Shown piece after piece: positions 1 through 10,085 of a DNA stretch of 25,386 nucleotides. Origin of the DNA: Chara braunii (taxonomy: Eukaryota; Streptophyta; Charophyceae; Charales; Characeae); the NCBI GenBank assembly GCA_003427395.1, contig BFEA01000811.1, forward strand, positions 21,718-47,103, given 5' to 3'. The notes under the pieces are model-generated. The model searched no databases and had not been told where the DNA came from. It was given only the letters and a program-made list of their open reading frames with translations. Every line of letters starts with the position of its first letter. Position 1 is the first letter of the stretch. Made by a program: the position numbers and the translations under genes.

Positions 1-70
<70 letters not shown>
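1..70. repeat. (CT)n microsatellite
   Basis: About 35 uninterrupted CT dinucleotides start the window and continue off its left edge, so the true length is unknown. Confidence 0.97.
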
Positions 71-72
<2 letters not shown>

Positions 73-1215
73 CTCCCCGATGCGGGCAGTTTGTCGCCGC
101 GCATCAACACAGAGATGTCACCCCGCTTGGTTCGAGCATGCAACTTGAAGCCAGGTTCACCCGTGCACCACAGTTTGTGCGCACATCAACCCCACATACC
201 CGACACCAGCTCGTCGGATCGCCCAACTCTCTCGTCGACTCACCTCTCAAGCTAACTCTTTAGCCGACCCTCACTGATCGCGCTAACTCCAAAGTTCATA
301 GAGAGCAAACTAATCGCGCTTGCAAAATTTATAGCATGAATGCTTGCGCGATTGATACGGGATTAAGCCCAAGTGGTCAGGAGGAGAAGAGAGGAAGTGC
401 CTATATGTCTGCATGGTCAGTCTGTGGCGTGGGGGTCGTAGCCACACTCCACGCATCGATCCGGTCGTACATGCGTTCATATAAACTAGAACAGAGTATT
501 AAGCATGCAAGGCAAAGAATAAGAAGGCGGACAAACACGAGGAAATCAAGGAATAAGAAATATAAAGTTACAATCGTGTCCGCCAAAAGCGTCAGTTACA
601 CAAAATCAAGGGCGCGATCCAGTCAGAGCCCAGTTCCTAGCGCAGCAAGGTGTGCGCGAGTGAGAAGAGCGGCGCAACAAAATTCAGAGTACCTAAATTC
701 CTAGTCCAAGTCCTAATTGCAAAAAGGAATTTCGAAAAGCCCAAAAACAATTTTGCGAGCCCGTGGGGGCTCGACGTTAGCTGAAAATTCAAAAAATGAC
801 ATTCCCGCGCGATGATCGCGCCAAAAATTCCTAGTGCTCATAGTAGAACAAGAAGGAAGCCATGGCAACCATTGTCCATCGCGCTCGCTAAGGCGCAGTT
901 ACCCAATCATCGGTGCGGGACTTTCCCTACACCGACCCAACAGATTTCCACAAAAAACAAAAAGAAACGAGGGTATCCATGCAACTTGTCCGACCGACCC
1001 ATCTCTCCATAGCTCACTCATCCGACCCGTCCCATTTTCCCAAGGCAGCTTCGCGCAGAAAATCACGCGATTACAGAAAATGATTCATCACATATATGAC
1101 GCCCAGGGGGTTCCAATCTTGAGCAAGCTCCCGCTTGCTCACTCACTTATGCGTCGATCTATAACCCGAGGATCGACGTGGAGCTCACACGTGCCACTTA
1201 CCGTAAGATAAGAGT
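71..1215. other. No recognisable gene
   Basis: Mixed-composition DNA. Short open frames occur on the plus strand (336-704, 812-1012, 834-1211), but their translations are basic, low in hydrophobic pattern and resemble no family I know. I see no RNA gene, long repeat or terminal repeat here. Confidence 0.5.
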
Positions 1216-1764
1216 GTGGAAGTCACTCAGCGTGGCATTCGCGGGCTCTTCCTAAACGTTTCCGGGGAAGGGCAATCTGATAACGGGCAGAGGAGGTGGT
1301 GGATGGACTTGGGGAAGGGGAGGTACGAAGCGACGAATTTCCCTATCGCTGGTGGGGATCTGGGTGTAGTGGATGGTGCGATGGATGCGGGGGAATCAGG
1401 GGTGCTCCAGTTGATGAAGAAGAGAGGCGAGATAGTTGGGGTAGAGGGTGGAGAGGGTGGAGAGGGTGCGAGGGATAGCAGCGTGGAAGCTCTAGTGATT
1501 TTCACAGGCGGGGATTGTGCCCGAGATGATGTAGTAAACTTCTATATTATTAAATTCCCACCAGGTCGTGCTGAAGAGAAGGACATGGAGAGGAGAGACG
1601 GCGACGAAGGAGCGGATGGTAGCATGAGGGACGACAGTGACGAGAAGGCGGGTGGCGTAGAACTGGTGGAAAAGAAAGGGCGGGAAAGGGCACCATCCAT
1701 CAGGGAATGGAGATCGACCCGGGAGTTAGTGAGGGCTGAGGAAGTCAAGGGAACGACGGGATAA
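1216..1764 (+). CDS. Hypothetical acidic/Gly-Glu-rich open frame, doubtful
   Basis: A 182-codon frame that opens with GTG, not ATG, and encodes a Glu-, Gly-, Asp- and Arg-rich product without a recognisable domain. The DNA is strongly purine-rich on this strand, which depletes some stop codons and also keeps Ser/Pro-rich frames open on the opposite strand (1227-1505 and 1542-1868). The openness may therefore be compositional. It lies upstream of the plus-strand copy of the retroelement terminal repeat at about 2090-2530 and could be degraded element sequence. I do not recognise it. Confidence 0.15.
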   Translation: MEVTQRGIRGLFLNVSGEGQSDNGQRRWWMDLGKGRYEATNFPIAGGDLGVVDGAMDAGESGVLQLMKKRGEIVGVEGGEGGEGARDSSVEALVIFTGGDCARDDVVNFYIIKFPPGRAEEKDMERRDGDEGADGSMRDDSDEKAGGVELVEKKGRERAPSIREWRSTRELVRAEEVKGTTG

Positions 1765-2089
1765 CGATCGGGGATGAGGCCCGATCGCCCGTATTTCCAC
1801 AAAGACGAAGAGTGGCTTGGGATGGAGGAGAAGATGGAGTCGGTGATTCGCTCCTTCGGCGGCGTCAACTTCTTGATCCCTCTGCCGCAGCTCCATTTCC
1901 TTCAGACTCTTCATGCGGCGACTCCGGATTTAGTGATGGATCGCCTAGCAACAGTTGTGGTGGCGGCCTTTCCGATTCTCGGACTGACCGCTTGCCCTCC
2001 GCTTCCTCCCGCCTCTGCTGAGCTTCGGCCTCTTCCTCCTCTTTGTTTCCCCTGGGACGGCTACTCGGTGTCGAGTGCATCGGTCCGAC

Positions 2090-2530
2090 ACCGCACAAGG
2101 CAGCGCGGGACCCTCCCGGCCGCGTCATGCAGGAGTTGGTTTGTTCCTCGTCACACATACATAATGGAGCTTCCGCAAGCTGCTCCGGTCGAGTGCACCA
2201 TCCATACATCTCGCGAGCCCCTACGACAGGATAGGGCCTACACGAGGCACGATTTACCTCCACCTTGTGGGTGTTGTCACCTCCCTTCGGTGGGTGTATC
2301 CCCGTCGAGCTACCAGTCCACAGTACGAAAGCTAATCAGTTGCAGTCGCAGAGGTGGACCCAGCTGAGATCGTTTCTCGTTCGCTGTAGCATAGGGGTAC
2401 GCGCGGTATTACGCCTCTATTGGGCCCGTACGCGAACCGACATCTTGGGGGCTGAGGTCCCAAGCGGGACTCGTCGCCGATCGACTAGGACGCATCCCAC
2501 ACACCACGCGCATACCAATATAAAGAATAT
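2090..2530 (+). repeat. Diverged copy of the retroelement 3'-terminal/LTR-like sequence
   Basis: This segment aligns by eye with the reverse complement of about 16390-16800. Shared blocks include CTACGACAGGA (2221-2231), CTCCACCT, and GTAGCATAGG followed after two bases by TACGCGCGGT near 2383-2404. Conceptual translations also match in parallel, for example SIGVRAV here against SIGIRAV there, and GGCIPVEL against GGRIPVEL. The homology runs toward an AT-rich TATAAA-containing stretch near 2518-2545, as it does in the other copy. It is probably a solo or truncated terminal repeat of the same family, in opposite orientation to the 17-23 kb element. Confidence 0.6.
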
Positions 2531-2779
2531 AAAAATAAAACACACACACATACACGTACATATACAAAACGACAATGGACAAACAACGCGACAACACTCC
2601 TAGTCCCTTAGTGTCCATCCCATAACTTTCCGATGCAGAAATTGGATACTAGGCGTCACACGCGAGACTTAGTATAAAACCGCGCGGACGCAGGGGCCTA
2701 CTCATATCGACTAGCAATGCAATCATACGCAAGCAGTCGCAATGATGACGTACTATGTAGTGCCCATAATCAAACGGTC
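2531..2779. other. No gene; A-rich and CA-rich stretch
   Basis: Directly after the terminal-repeat copy there is an A-rich run with a short CA-rich part (about 2520-2570), then ordinary sequence. No reading frame of interest was seen. Confidence 0.5.
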
Positions 2780-3030
2780 CTTCGTGGGTCCGAGTATCGC
2801 TTATGACACTCAAGTGTCAAACTCGAAGTATCGTGAAGGTTCGCTCCTTCACGATATTGCACAGTTGAAGGAATAGTCGTGCGGCCTCCGCAGCACCTCC
2901 GGCCTTTAGGCTGCGTGCCCCAGTAGGCAGGGCAAATAGACTCTGCCCGATGGGAATCCCTTCTATGTAGAGTCTAGGGTCTGGGATGTCCTGGACAAGG
3001 ACCTCGAATCCAGGCCCAAGACCAACGTCT
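2780..3030. repeat. Hairpin-dense region (at least five inverted repeats)
   Basis: Consecutive inverted repeats are visible. GACACT/AGTGTC lie at 2805-2818 with a 2-nt loop. TATCGTGAAGG/CCTTCACGATA lie at 2829-2856, a perfect 11-bp stem with a 6-nt loop. GCGG/CCGC lie at 2881-2891. AGACTCT/AGAGTCT lie at 2938-2975. A three-tier stem spans 2978-3023, with GGTCT/AGACC outside, GGAT/ATCC in the middle and GTCCT/AGGAC inside. There is no open frame of note. It could be a structured non-coding RNA, a foldback element or part of a retroelement; the sequence alone does not decide. Confidence 0.6.
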
Positions 3031-3150
3031 GACTAAGAAAACTTTAAGAAGTATACAACCAATAGAGCGTGGTTTTCATTCTTTTCTCAATCTCAACCCC
3101 TATTTACCCTTTAAGCGTGGGACCTTAGAAGCTGCGCGAACACCCAATAT

Positions 3151-3151
<1 letters not shown>

Positions 3152-3203
<52 letters not shown>
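3152..3203. repeat. (AT)n microsatellite with ATAC lead-in
   Basis: A short ATAC/ATAT run is followed by about 20 AT dinucleotides. Confidence 0.95.
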
Positions 3204-3205
<2 letters not shown>

Positions 3206-3739
3206 AAGGAGAATAAGTATGTGATGATCACTTTTCACAATGACAATGAGACTCCTCACAACCATATATATGTTTGCGATCGCAGGTAGTCAAATCCAAA
3301 TTCGAACCACAATACATACCTGCAATCACATTAAAAAGTCAAACAAAAGTCCACACACTACACGGAGTCAACTCCAACCAACCTCTATACTCATACCCCT
3401 CGTTTTAGCCATGCAAGCCCCAGCCTCTGTCTAGCCAACCATAATTAAATACTCGGTACCTTTGTTAAATAGCCATTCAATAAAAGTCAAGGTGAAACCT
3501 TAATAAAACAATAAAATCACCAGTGCTAAAGCCTTTTAGGTAGAGTATTGGGGATGAATGAGAGTTGAGCCGTATACCGACGAATCGGCAACCGACCTAT
3601 TATCAGTGATAACAGAAGGTGACCCTTGTAAGATCAAGTTGAATTTCGTCATAATTTCAAATCAAATGTTCAAGAGGACCTGTAACACAAGACAGACCAA
3701 TCCCAAGCTAAATCTCTGAGTCCAAATCAAAATATCATG
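3204..3739. other. AT-rich DNA, no gene seen
   Basis: AT-rich sequence with no open frame worth calling. The only small frame (3240-3434, 64 codons) has no recognisable content. Confidence 0.5.
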
Positions 3740-4445
3740 ATTTCATCAAGAATCATTTTATTTAACTAATCCTGAGTCTACCCCTAAGTCAGCGCCTAAT
3801 GAAAAGGTAGATCTTTGACAGAATCTCCTCTAGGCAGAATGCACTGCCAGAATTGTCACCCGTCAAAATACAATTTAACTCATCTAAACTAAGAATATTT
3901 CAGCGGCGCTTTCCGTAGGGAAAGTGCCGTTGCATAATTTTTAATAACCCAAATATGAAAGTAAAAATAATCCCTAACTCTGGAAAGTCAAAATTTATCT
4001 AACTCCCTGAATTAGTAAAAATTTGGGCAGCACTTCCTTTAGAAAGGTAGACTTTTCAGATTTGTACTAAGTCAGATATGAACTCAGAATCGAGACATAA
4101 GTTCAACTAAGACAAAATTTAACTAACTTCTTAGATTTGTAGAAATTTTGGCAGCGCTTCCCGTAGAGAAAGTGTTATTCCAAGATTTATACAAGGCTAA
4201 TTCCATAATCTAAAATGATTTTGACCTCTCAAGGTCCAATTTTTGTTTAACTCCCTGAATTAGCAAAAAATTGGACAACACTCCCTTCAGAATAGGAGAC
4301 TCTTCAGATTTTTTACTAAGTCATAAAAGTTAGACAAGTTGAACTTTGAAAGACAAAATCTAACTAACTCCTTGGTTTTGTAGAAATTTCGGCAACGCTT
4401 CCCGTAGAAAAAGTGACTTACCAAAATTTATACAAGGCCAAGTAT
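3740..4445. repeat. Tandem repeat, ~120 bp, two alternating monomer types
   Basis: Five clear monomers carry a GGCAGCGCTT-like core near 3904, 4025, 4149, 4272 and 4389, with a weaker one near 3790. They alternate between two types. Type A (near 3904, 4149, 4389) has CCGTAG in the core, and two of its three copies continue into TTATACAAGGC. Type B (near 4025, 4272) has a core that continues into CTTCAGAT or TTTTCAGAT. The higher-order period is about 240-247 bp. The monomer near 3904 holds a near-perfect hairpin at 3904-3929 with an 11-bp stem around a GTAG loop, and the others retain weaker versions. Confidence 0.75.
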
Positions 4446-4728
4446 AATAAATGATCCCAGAAAATGCAGAAATCGACCTAAGTAAAAATAAAGTTAGCCC
4501 AGAAAATGCAGAAATTGAAACTAACTCCTATGACTCTAACACATGACGAGCAACTAAAGCAACTACCTGTCCAACTAAAACTTAGACTAAGTAGCAGTCG
4601 CAATCAGTCACATGCAGGCCAAACCATAAAGGTAAGTACTCTCACGAACCTCAAATGATTTTACATAGATAGTTCATGAATCATTTAGATGATTTAACCC
4701 TTATACCCAACTTACATATGGCGTAGTG

Positions 4729-5321
4729 CTAGACCATTCGGTTTGGAAACAATGTCCAACATGCCTTAAGATATACACGAACAGGTTGCACTACTACTTC
4801 TCTCTTCTTTGGGCATTTGGCTAAATCATTTGGTTTGGAAACAATGCCTAACCGCCCTGAACTGTTTAATATCCAAAATTTAATAACTTTCTGACTTTGT
4901 TCTCAAAAGAAAAGCAAATATGAGCAGGGGACTGAACCATTCGGCTTGGAAACAATGTTCAGCTTGCCCATACTATTTTCAATTATACTCTGTAATTTTC
5001 CTTCTCTTCTTAGTGATATGGCTTAGCGCTAGCCCAACTGCTAGTTCACATGCAAATATAAGTAAAATACTTTATTTTATACTCAGTTTATACTTATATG
5101 TGTGGTTTTTAGGCTAAACCATTTAACTTAGAAACAATGTTCAGCCTTAGATCAGAAATCCTCCTTCAGAATGAAATAAACAATAAACCCTTCACATTAG
5201 GCAAACTCTCAGAAAATAAACATAGCAACCAGGTCATTCACCTTCGAAACAATACCTGACCCTTCAGAAAACAGCCAAACAAACACAACCCTGGGCCATT
5301 CAGCTTCGAAACAATGCCCAG
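4729..5321 (+). repeat. Six-copy hairpin repeat family with differing, mostly paired stems
   Basis: Six copies (about 4730-4758, 4820-4850, 4932-4962, 5111-5147, 5230-5258, 5291-5321) share a core of ATT, about 12 nt containing CTTGGAAAC or CTTCGAAAC, then AAT. The flanks differ between copies yet pair: CTGAAC/GTTCAG, CAGGT/ACCTG and CTGGGC/GCCCAG are perfect. AGGCTAAAC/GTTCAGCCT has one mismatch. The first two copies pair imperfectly. A single C is bulged next to the ATT in all copies. Spacing between copies is irregular (about 60-180 bp). No protein-coding frame explains the pattern. Confidence 0.7.
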
Positions 5322-8213
5322 TCTTTGGTTGACTCGGTCAAACACATGCAGTCTGCCTTCCTCCCACCTTCCCCCAGTTCATCCCTTAGCCTGCTTTCAG
5401 TCAAAAATAAAAATGAAACTTAAACTTCACTCTCATACATTCCTTTCATTCAGTCTGATTAAGTTATGAAAGAAAGTAAAGTCATAGAGACAATCTCATG
5501 CATACATTAGTCAAACTAAAGGGAGATAAGCAAACATGGGTATAGCAGAGTGATAAAGATAGAAAAAAGGTATACCTGTCAATTCCCTGCCTCCAGAACT
5601 CGCCTAGGTTCCGACAGAGCTCCCGCAATCGGTGGGTGGACTCCCCACATAGTCTTGATGTGGTCCTACGGGTTGCAATCCCGCCTGCCACCTTCCTCTC
5701 GTAACCAAGGACTAGAATGAGAGTTAGAAAACCAGGAGGAGATAGGTTTGAGACTCTCAGACCGAAGGAGGGTGCACTCAGACTCGCGAGAGAGGGCCTT
5801 GGTTTCTTGATGCTCCTGAGGGCCCCGCAATGGCAGCCAAGCGAGTTGCTACGACTCGGCCAGATGATGCCTACCACTAGTTGTAGATTTCCCGTCGACT
5901 CTTTTGATCAGAACAGCGACCCCTCTTTACAGACTCAGTCAATCCGCGGGGCCTCGAGACCCAAAATTGCACAGGCCGCAGTTCAAGACACAGTTTTTTA
6001 TTTCAATACGCAGCTCTCCCTCCGTCCGGAGTGAACCAACCACGCGGTCTAACCAGCCACACATGTGTAGGCCGCCAGTCAAAAGGAGACTCCGCAACCC
6101 CACCAAATGAATTTTTAAACCTCGCCGTTTATTCTCCGCGTTTTCCCTTTAATAAGCCTGATCATCGCACCGACCAGCAAATAAGCCTGCAGGCTCCATA
6201 ACTGGCCTACTGTTTCTACCACTTGGTCGAGGTAGCAGCTCACATCAGTCAGATACGTATTCGATCGTGCCTTACACCCTCTCCACAATCGTAACAGTGA
6301 CCCTTCAATGAGCTCAACCACGCCTCCTAGTTGCGGTAACGGCCCCCTGTACCACAAGAAGTTTATGTTTAAGTTGGGCGCCTGACAGGAAAGATATCGC
6401 ACATGTGCAACCAACGTACAGTGCAGCAAATGGCATTTCGCACTGTTATAGTGGCAAGAACTCGATAAACCGTAGCTCAACAAACAGTAGCCCAGCAAAA
6501 CAGAGGTGCCCCCGTGCACTCTGTTTTTACCGCAAGTCTCTGACTCGAAGTGCCAGGGTCACCGGAAGATCTTCGGGCCTGCGACTGCTCCCTCACTCCC
6601 TCTTTCAGACGGGGCAGGCCGCGTACGACACTGTTAATCAAATGGTCAATTCTATGACTCACTTCTCCCTCCCTTGTTCAACTAAGCAGCCAACCCCTCA
6701 AGCTCGTGGTAGGCCTCATTCCACTGCGACTGATCGGGTGTGCGATGTATTGATTAGTAGGTGGGTTCACACTCTTGTAGCTCACCCCCACGCTTCACAA
6801 CTCTAAAGGTTAGCGGTTCACGGCATGCCAGCACGTATGCAATTCTCTGACCCTCCCTTTTTCTTGTTATCGCAATCGATGGGGAACGTTGCTTAGCCAC
6901 CCGCGAGTAAGCCTTCAACCTCGCCTCTCGCCTTCTTGCTACCCACGTATCGGCATGAGCCACACTCTGGCTAACAGGTAAGTCACCAATTCCATTGCTG
7001 GCCTCGCACTCCCCCTACCACCAAAACGAGTGGAGATCAGATATATCTGTCGCTCAAAGTCTGAATTATACACTACTTTGCGGGAGTGTGTGTAGGTGTG
7101 AGAAGGAGAAAGAGAGAGTATTCTGTCGGTACGAAGAGCAACACACCGGTCGCTCAATGGATCTCCAACCTCGCTACTCACCTCCTGCAACTCCCGTTGG
7201 TTGGATGAGCCAAACCGGAATGAATCTTTCCGTAGTGCATGGACAGATGCATCAACACATCGCCATACCTCCCTTGCGCGCCGCTAGTACTGCCCGTAGC
7301 GCGAGAACTACTGATCCAACTCAAAATCCGAGCTGACCAACGGAATCACCTCATCTGAATTCCTCTATTCCAAATCACCTCTTGTTTGATTTTGTAAAGA
7401 CTTGAGGGTCACACTTGTTTTTTACTTGTTTACTCCTTCAATCTTCCTTCCTTCCCGACATCACCGCGCAATCCCATTCGCATATACGGATTAACTCACC
7501 AACCTATGGCAAAATCTAACCCCGTCATCTAACTCGCCCTATGTCAAAACCCCAAACTCGTCCCGTTCCCCGCTTGATCTCGTAAAGAGACGAGCGAGGT
7601 CCTCAACTCTTGTTTCCTTTCCACATCTCCTTCCGCCATTTCCCGCGCAGCTCATTCTCCTCTTCGCTCCCTCCTTACTCACTCTTTGCCCAATCTGACC
7701 TCGGATTTGGCGTCGCCCGCCGTCAAAAACCCCATATAGCACTTTTCCTCGCTCAAATCCGTTCAGAAATCTGATCTCCCCGCGTCGTCGCCGCTCGACC
7801 TCGATCCTTAAATCTCTTTGACGAAAATCTAACGTCGTAACCACGAGTGCTAAGCCCAAGGCTGGATTTAGTATTGACAGACGCCTAAATAAACAGATAT
7901 TGCACGACGGGCAGACCTACCGATACATGTTCAGATTCACATTCTTGTCGATGCCGTCCTCCGTACGTACGCATAAGTCATAGGCAAACACACCAATCAG
8001 AAAACAGAATCCTTTTTATCCTAACTTAATCAAAAAATAAAAATCCGGCCGGCGATCACACCGGTCCTTCAATCATCAACAGATAAAAATCACGTGCTCC
8101 TCAAGCCTGCGCGCCCACACACTCTCCGCTCTCGTCGACCATCTAGTCAACATAAATGATAGACGCAGTTGCGCCTTGCGCAAAATACTTAGACTTTAAA
8201 CCAACTTATTTTC
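5322..8213. other. Long stretch without a recognisable gene
   Basis: Open frames of 100-135 codons occur on both strands (minus 5482-5877, 6115-6519 and 7539-7859; plus 5717-6034, 6405-6806 and 6995-7336). None shows a domain, a signal peptide I would trust or any family resemblance, and they overlap one another on opposite strands. A perfect consensus splice donor (CAG/GTAAGT) occurs at 6975-6983 on the plus strand, but I cannot attach it to a convincing exon. The composition shifts from AT-rich on the left to more balanced after about 5570. Confidence 0.5.
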
Positions 8214-8268
8214 TGTCGCTTGCAAAAATCAGGGCGGATACCCTTGTAAGGGTATTCGCACCGACATC
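8214..8268 (+). repeat. Left arm of an inverted repeat with internal palindrome
   Basis: Contains ATACCCTT-GT-AAGGGTAT, a palindrome with 8-bp arms. The wider sequence, from TGTCG and TGCAAAA outside to CCGACA inside, recurs in reverse complement at about 8836-8887. The arms agree at most positions across roughly 50 bp, with a perfect core of about 20 bp. Confidence 0.75.
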
Positions 8269-8270
8269 GA

Positions 8271-8870
8271 CTATCCCGATCCACTTTCCTCTCCCTCCTC
8301 CTCTGACCCAATGTAGTCGGGATCGTCTCGATCAGTGCCCGATTCTTCTTCCTCTGACTCTTCTTCTTCTTCTTCTTCTTCTTCTTCGTCGTCGTCGTCG
8401 TCGTCGTCGTCGTTACTGGCTCCTAGCGCGTTTCCTCGACGGACAAAAGGGTCCCACAATGTGAGATCAGTGACGTCAATTTCGAAATAGAGGCTCGGGG
8501 ATGGGTAAAAGCAGTTATCCCCGTCTAGCTCCGTATATGTGGACCACATCAGATGCGGCGCAAGCGTGCGAGTGGGCACGTCTATCCCCGACTTCTCGTC
8601 ACACCTTGACAGGATGTGGAGGGGTAAATTGTCTACCAGCTGCGCCAAAAGCACCAACAACTCGTCCGTGATTGCGTCGAGATGGTCTTCTTCCAGCTTG
8701 CCGAATAATATTCTCAACAATTTTTCCTCCGTACTCGTCCGCCAAGCCTGCACGATCAACAGTTTCACCTCGTCGTCCTTGACCTCACCCCCTTCAGCTT
8801 CTGGGGCCGGCTCCGCCCAGTGAAACACGACGCTGTCGGACCGAATACCCTTACAAGGGTATTTGGCCAT
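8271..8870 (-). CDS. Hypothetical acidic protein between inverted repeats (199 aa)
   Basis: An ATG-started 199-codon frame that begins in the right inverted-repeat arm and stops just before the left arm. Residues 1-130 look like an ordinary globular sequence, with a leucine-rich helix-like part around residues 45-90 (EEKLLRILFG, DELLVLLAQL). The C-terminal third is acidic: a run of Asp (GAC codons), a run of Glu (GAA codons), then a Ser/Glu/Asp/Gly tail ending near PDYIGSEEEG. The Asp and Glu runs are expanded trinucleotide repeats. I do not recognise the family. Acidic tails are common in nuclear and chromatin proteins, but function is not inferable here. It could also be the cargo of a small inverted-repeat element, or one exon of a longer gene. 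Confidence 0.45.
   Translation of the reverse strand: MAKYPCKGIRSDSVVFHWAEPAPEAEGGEVKDDEVKLLIVQAWRTSTEEKLLRILFGKLEEDHLDAITDELLVLLAQLVDNLPLHILSRCDEKSGIDVPTRTLAPHLMWSTYTELDGDNCFYPSPSLYFEIDVTDLTLWDPFVRRGNALGASNDDDDDDDDEEEEEEEEEESEEEESGTDRDDPDYIGSEEEGEESGSG
8341..8413. repeat. CTT/CGT trinucleotide repeats (GAA and GAC codons on the minus strand)
   Basis: A CTT-type run is followed by about eight CGT units. On the minus strand these are read in frame as Glu (GAA) and Asp (GAC) runs in the acidic protein. Confidence 0.9.
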
Positions 8871-8887
8871 GCTTTTGCGATCGACAC
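8836..8887 (-). repeat. Right arm of the inverted repeat with internal palindrome
   Basis: Reverse-complement match to 8214-8268, including the palindrome ATACCCTT-AC-AAGGGTAT read on the plus strand. The start codon of the acidic frame lies in this arm at 8868-8870. Confidence 0.75.
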
Positions 8888-9899
8888 AGCGACGACATCG
8901 ACTACCAAAACGGGGTCGGTCTGAAAGTCAAGGCGCGTGCGTTTTTTGCATGACACGTTGTAACGATTTCCTCGACCATTAAGGTCAGGGCAAATCGGTG
9001 AGAAAACTTCATTAAGCATGCGCTCGCGTTATTGAGACGCGCGCTCTGATGGTTAGGGTCAGTAGTAATACCCTTCGACCAAAGACGTCGAGGGGGTCGA
9101 TTGGGTTAGTGTTGTGTCAGGTAGGTCTACGACACGCGCTGAGACTTAATTGTCGGTACGATAGTCAAGATAAATTAATATACGCCCCGGTCGTACAACC
9201 AGAGCAATTAAAACTGTGTGATCATCAGGTTGCCGTAGCGCCCAGATTGTTAGCACTTTCTCGAGCGGTACCTTCCGCCCTTACTCGTAAACCGCAAGTG
9301 AGGGTGAGGCTCGAGCTCGACCTCCCATGTGAAGTGGGACATTTCCCTCTTGGGCGGAGATTTCTTAGTTACTCGACCACACAGGCAACCAGTATCTCCT
9401 CCCTTTTGGAGGGAAACATTATTACGGACCCTGAATATCGCTTGCATGGGCATTAGACTTAGGCTGTTTGAACTGATCACCGCCTATCTACCAATACTGG
9501 GTGGTTAAAAGTGCCAATTTTGTCTTCTTATGCTCGACCCCGGGTACCTGGTGCATCTACCTCTACTTCGTGTGGTACCGACATACTTGCTGCTTGAGTG
9601 CTTTCCCCGTTGTTCTGAGTATGCGGGCCTACCCCGCTACTTGATAATTTTCCCGTTATAACCCTCAATGTCACGACTACAGGTAAGTACCGGCCCAGGC
9701 CTTTCGATCAACCAAGTGCCCTTGCGGGTCACACACACACTCAAGCCGACAAGCACTCAGCCGGACACGCAGACAAGCCAGCATACACACGTACGGACTC
9801 AAAAATGGGTTCGGTCCACTAGTTGGGCTAGGCCCCACTATCGTATGTATACTGAAGTTGCTCCCCTTCTTTCTGAAGTGGGAGCTAGCTTGGTAGGTT
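8888..9899. other. No recognisable gene
   Basis: The longest frame is plus 9049-9456 (135 codons, opening with ATG), with no recognisable motif and a minus-strand frame over the same bases. A perfect CAG/GTAAGT donor lies at 9680-9688, a few codons after an ATG at 9668. It could mark a first exon, but no downstream partner is visible. Confidence 0.45.
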
Positions 9900-9924
9900 T
9901 AGGTGCAGACTGATAAGCGGGAGA

Positions 9925-10085
9925 CACAGGGATCGAAGCCTATCGCCCTTCGAGGTAGCTTCCTTTTGAAAAGAGAGCTCTACTTTTGTTTACCCGATTT
10001 CGGACGGCCGGGGCTCGAACCTGTGACCCTAAGATTGGAATTGGTTACAGTTAGACCCCGTTGTGCCAATTGGCACGACGGGGTG
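9925..10085 (-). repeat. tRNA-like / SINE-like segment
   Basis: On the minus strand a perfect-looking pol III B box (GGTTCGAGCCCC, complement of 10010-10021) lies about 59 nt downstream of an A-box-like TGGCACAACGG (complement of 10058-10068). This spacing is close to that in tRNA genes. The sequence just before the B box, GGTCACAGG, also resembles tRNA-derived SINEs. The acceptor and T stems do not pair properly, so a functional tRNA is unlikely. A second B-box-like GGCTTCGATCCC lies further along the same strand (complement of 9930-9941). No poly(A) tail or target-site duplication was identified. Confidence 0.45.
10055..10084. repeat. 30-nt near-perfect palindrome
   Basis: Arms CCCCGTTGTGCCAA and TTGGCACGACGGGG pair with one T-G wobble and no loop, and one more A-T pair can be added outside. 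It overlaps the A-box-like sequence of the tRNA-like segment. Confidence 0.9.

Noticed and set aside
6115-6806. Genes on either strand (134 and 133 codons)
   Set aside because: The frames overlap on opposite strands near 6405-6519, lack recognisable content, and their lengths are not remarkable for this composition.
10010-10075. Functional tRNA gene on the minus strand
   Set aside because: A- and B-box-like sequences are present, but the acceptor and T stems do not pair and no plausible anticodon arm can be drawn.
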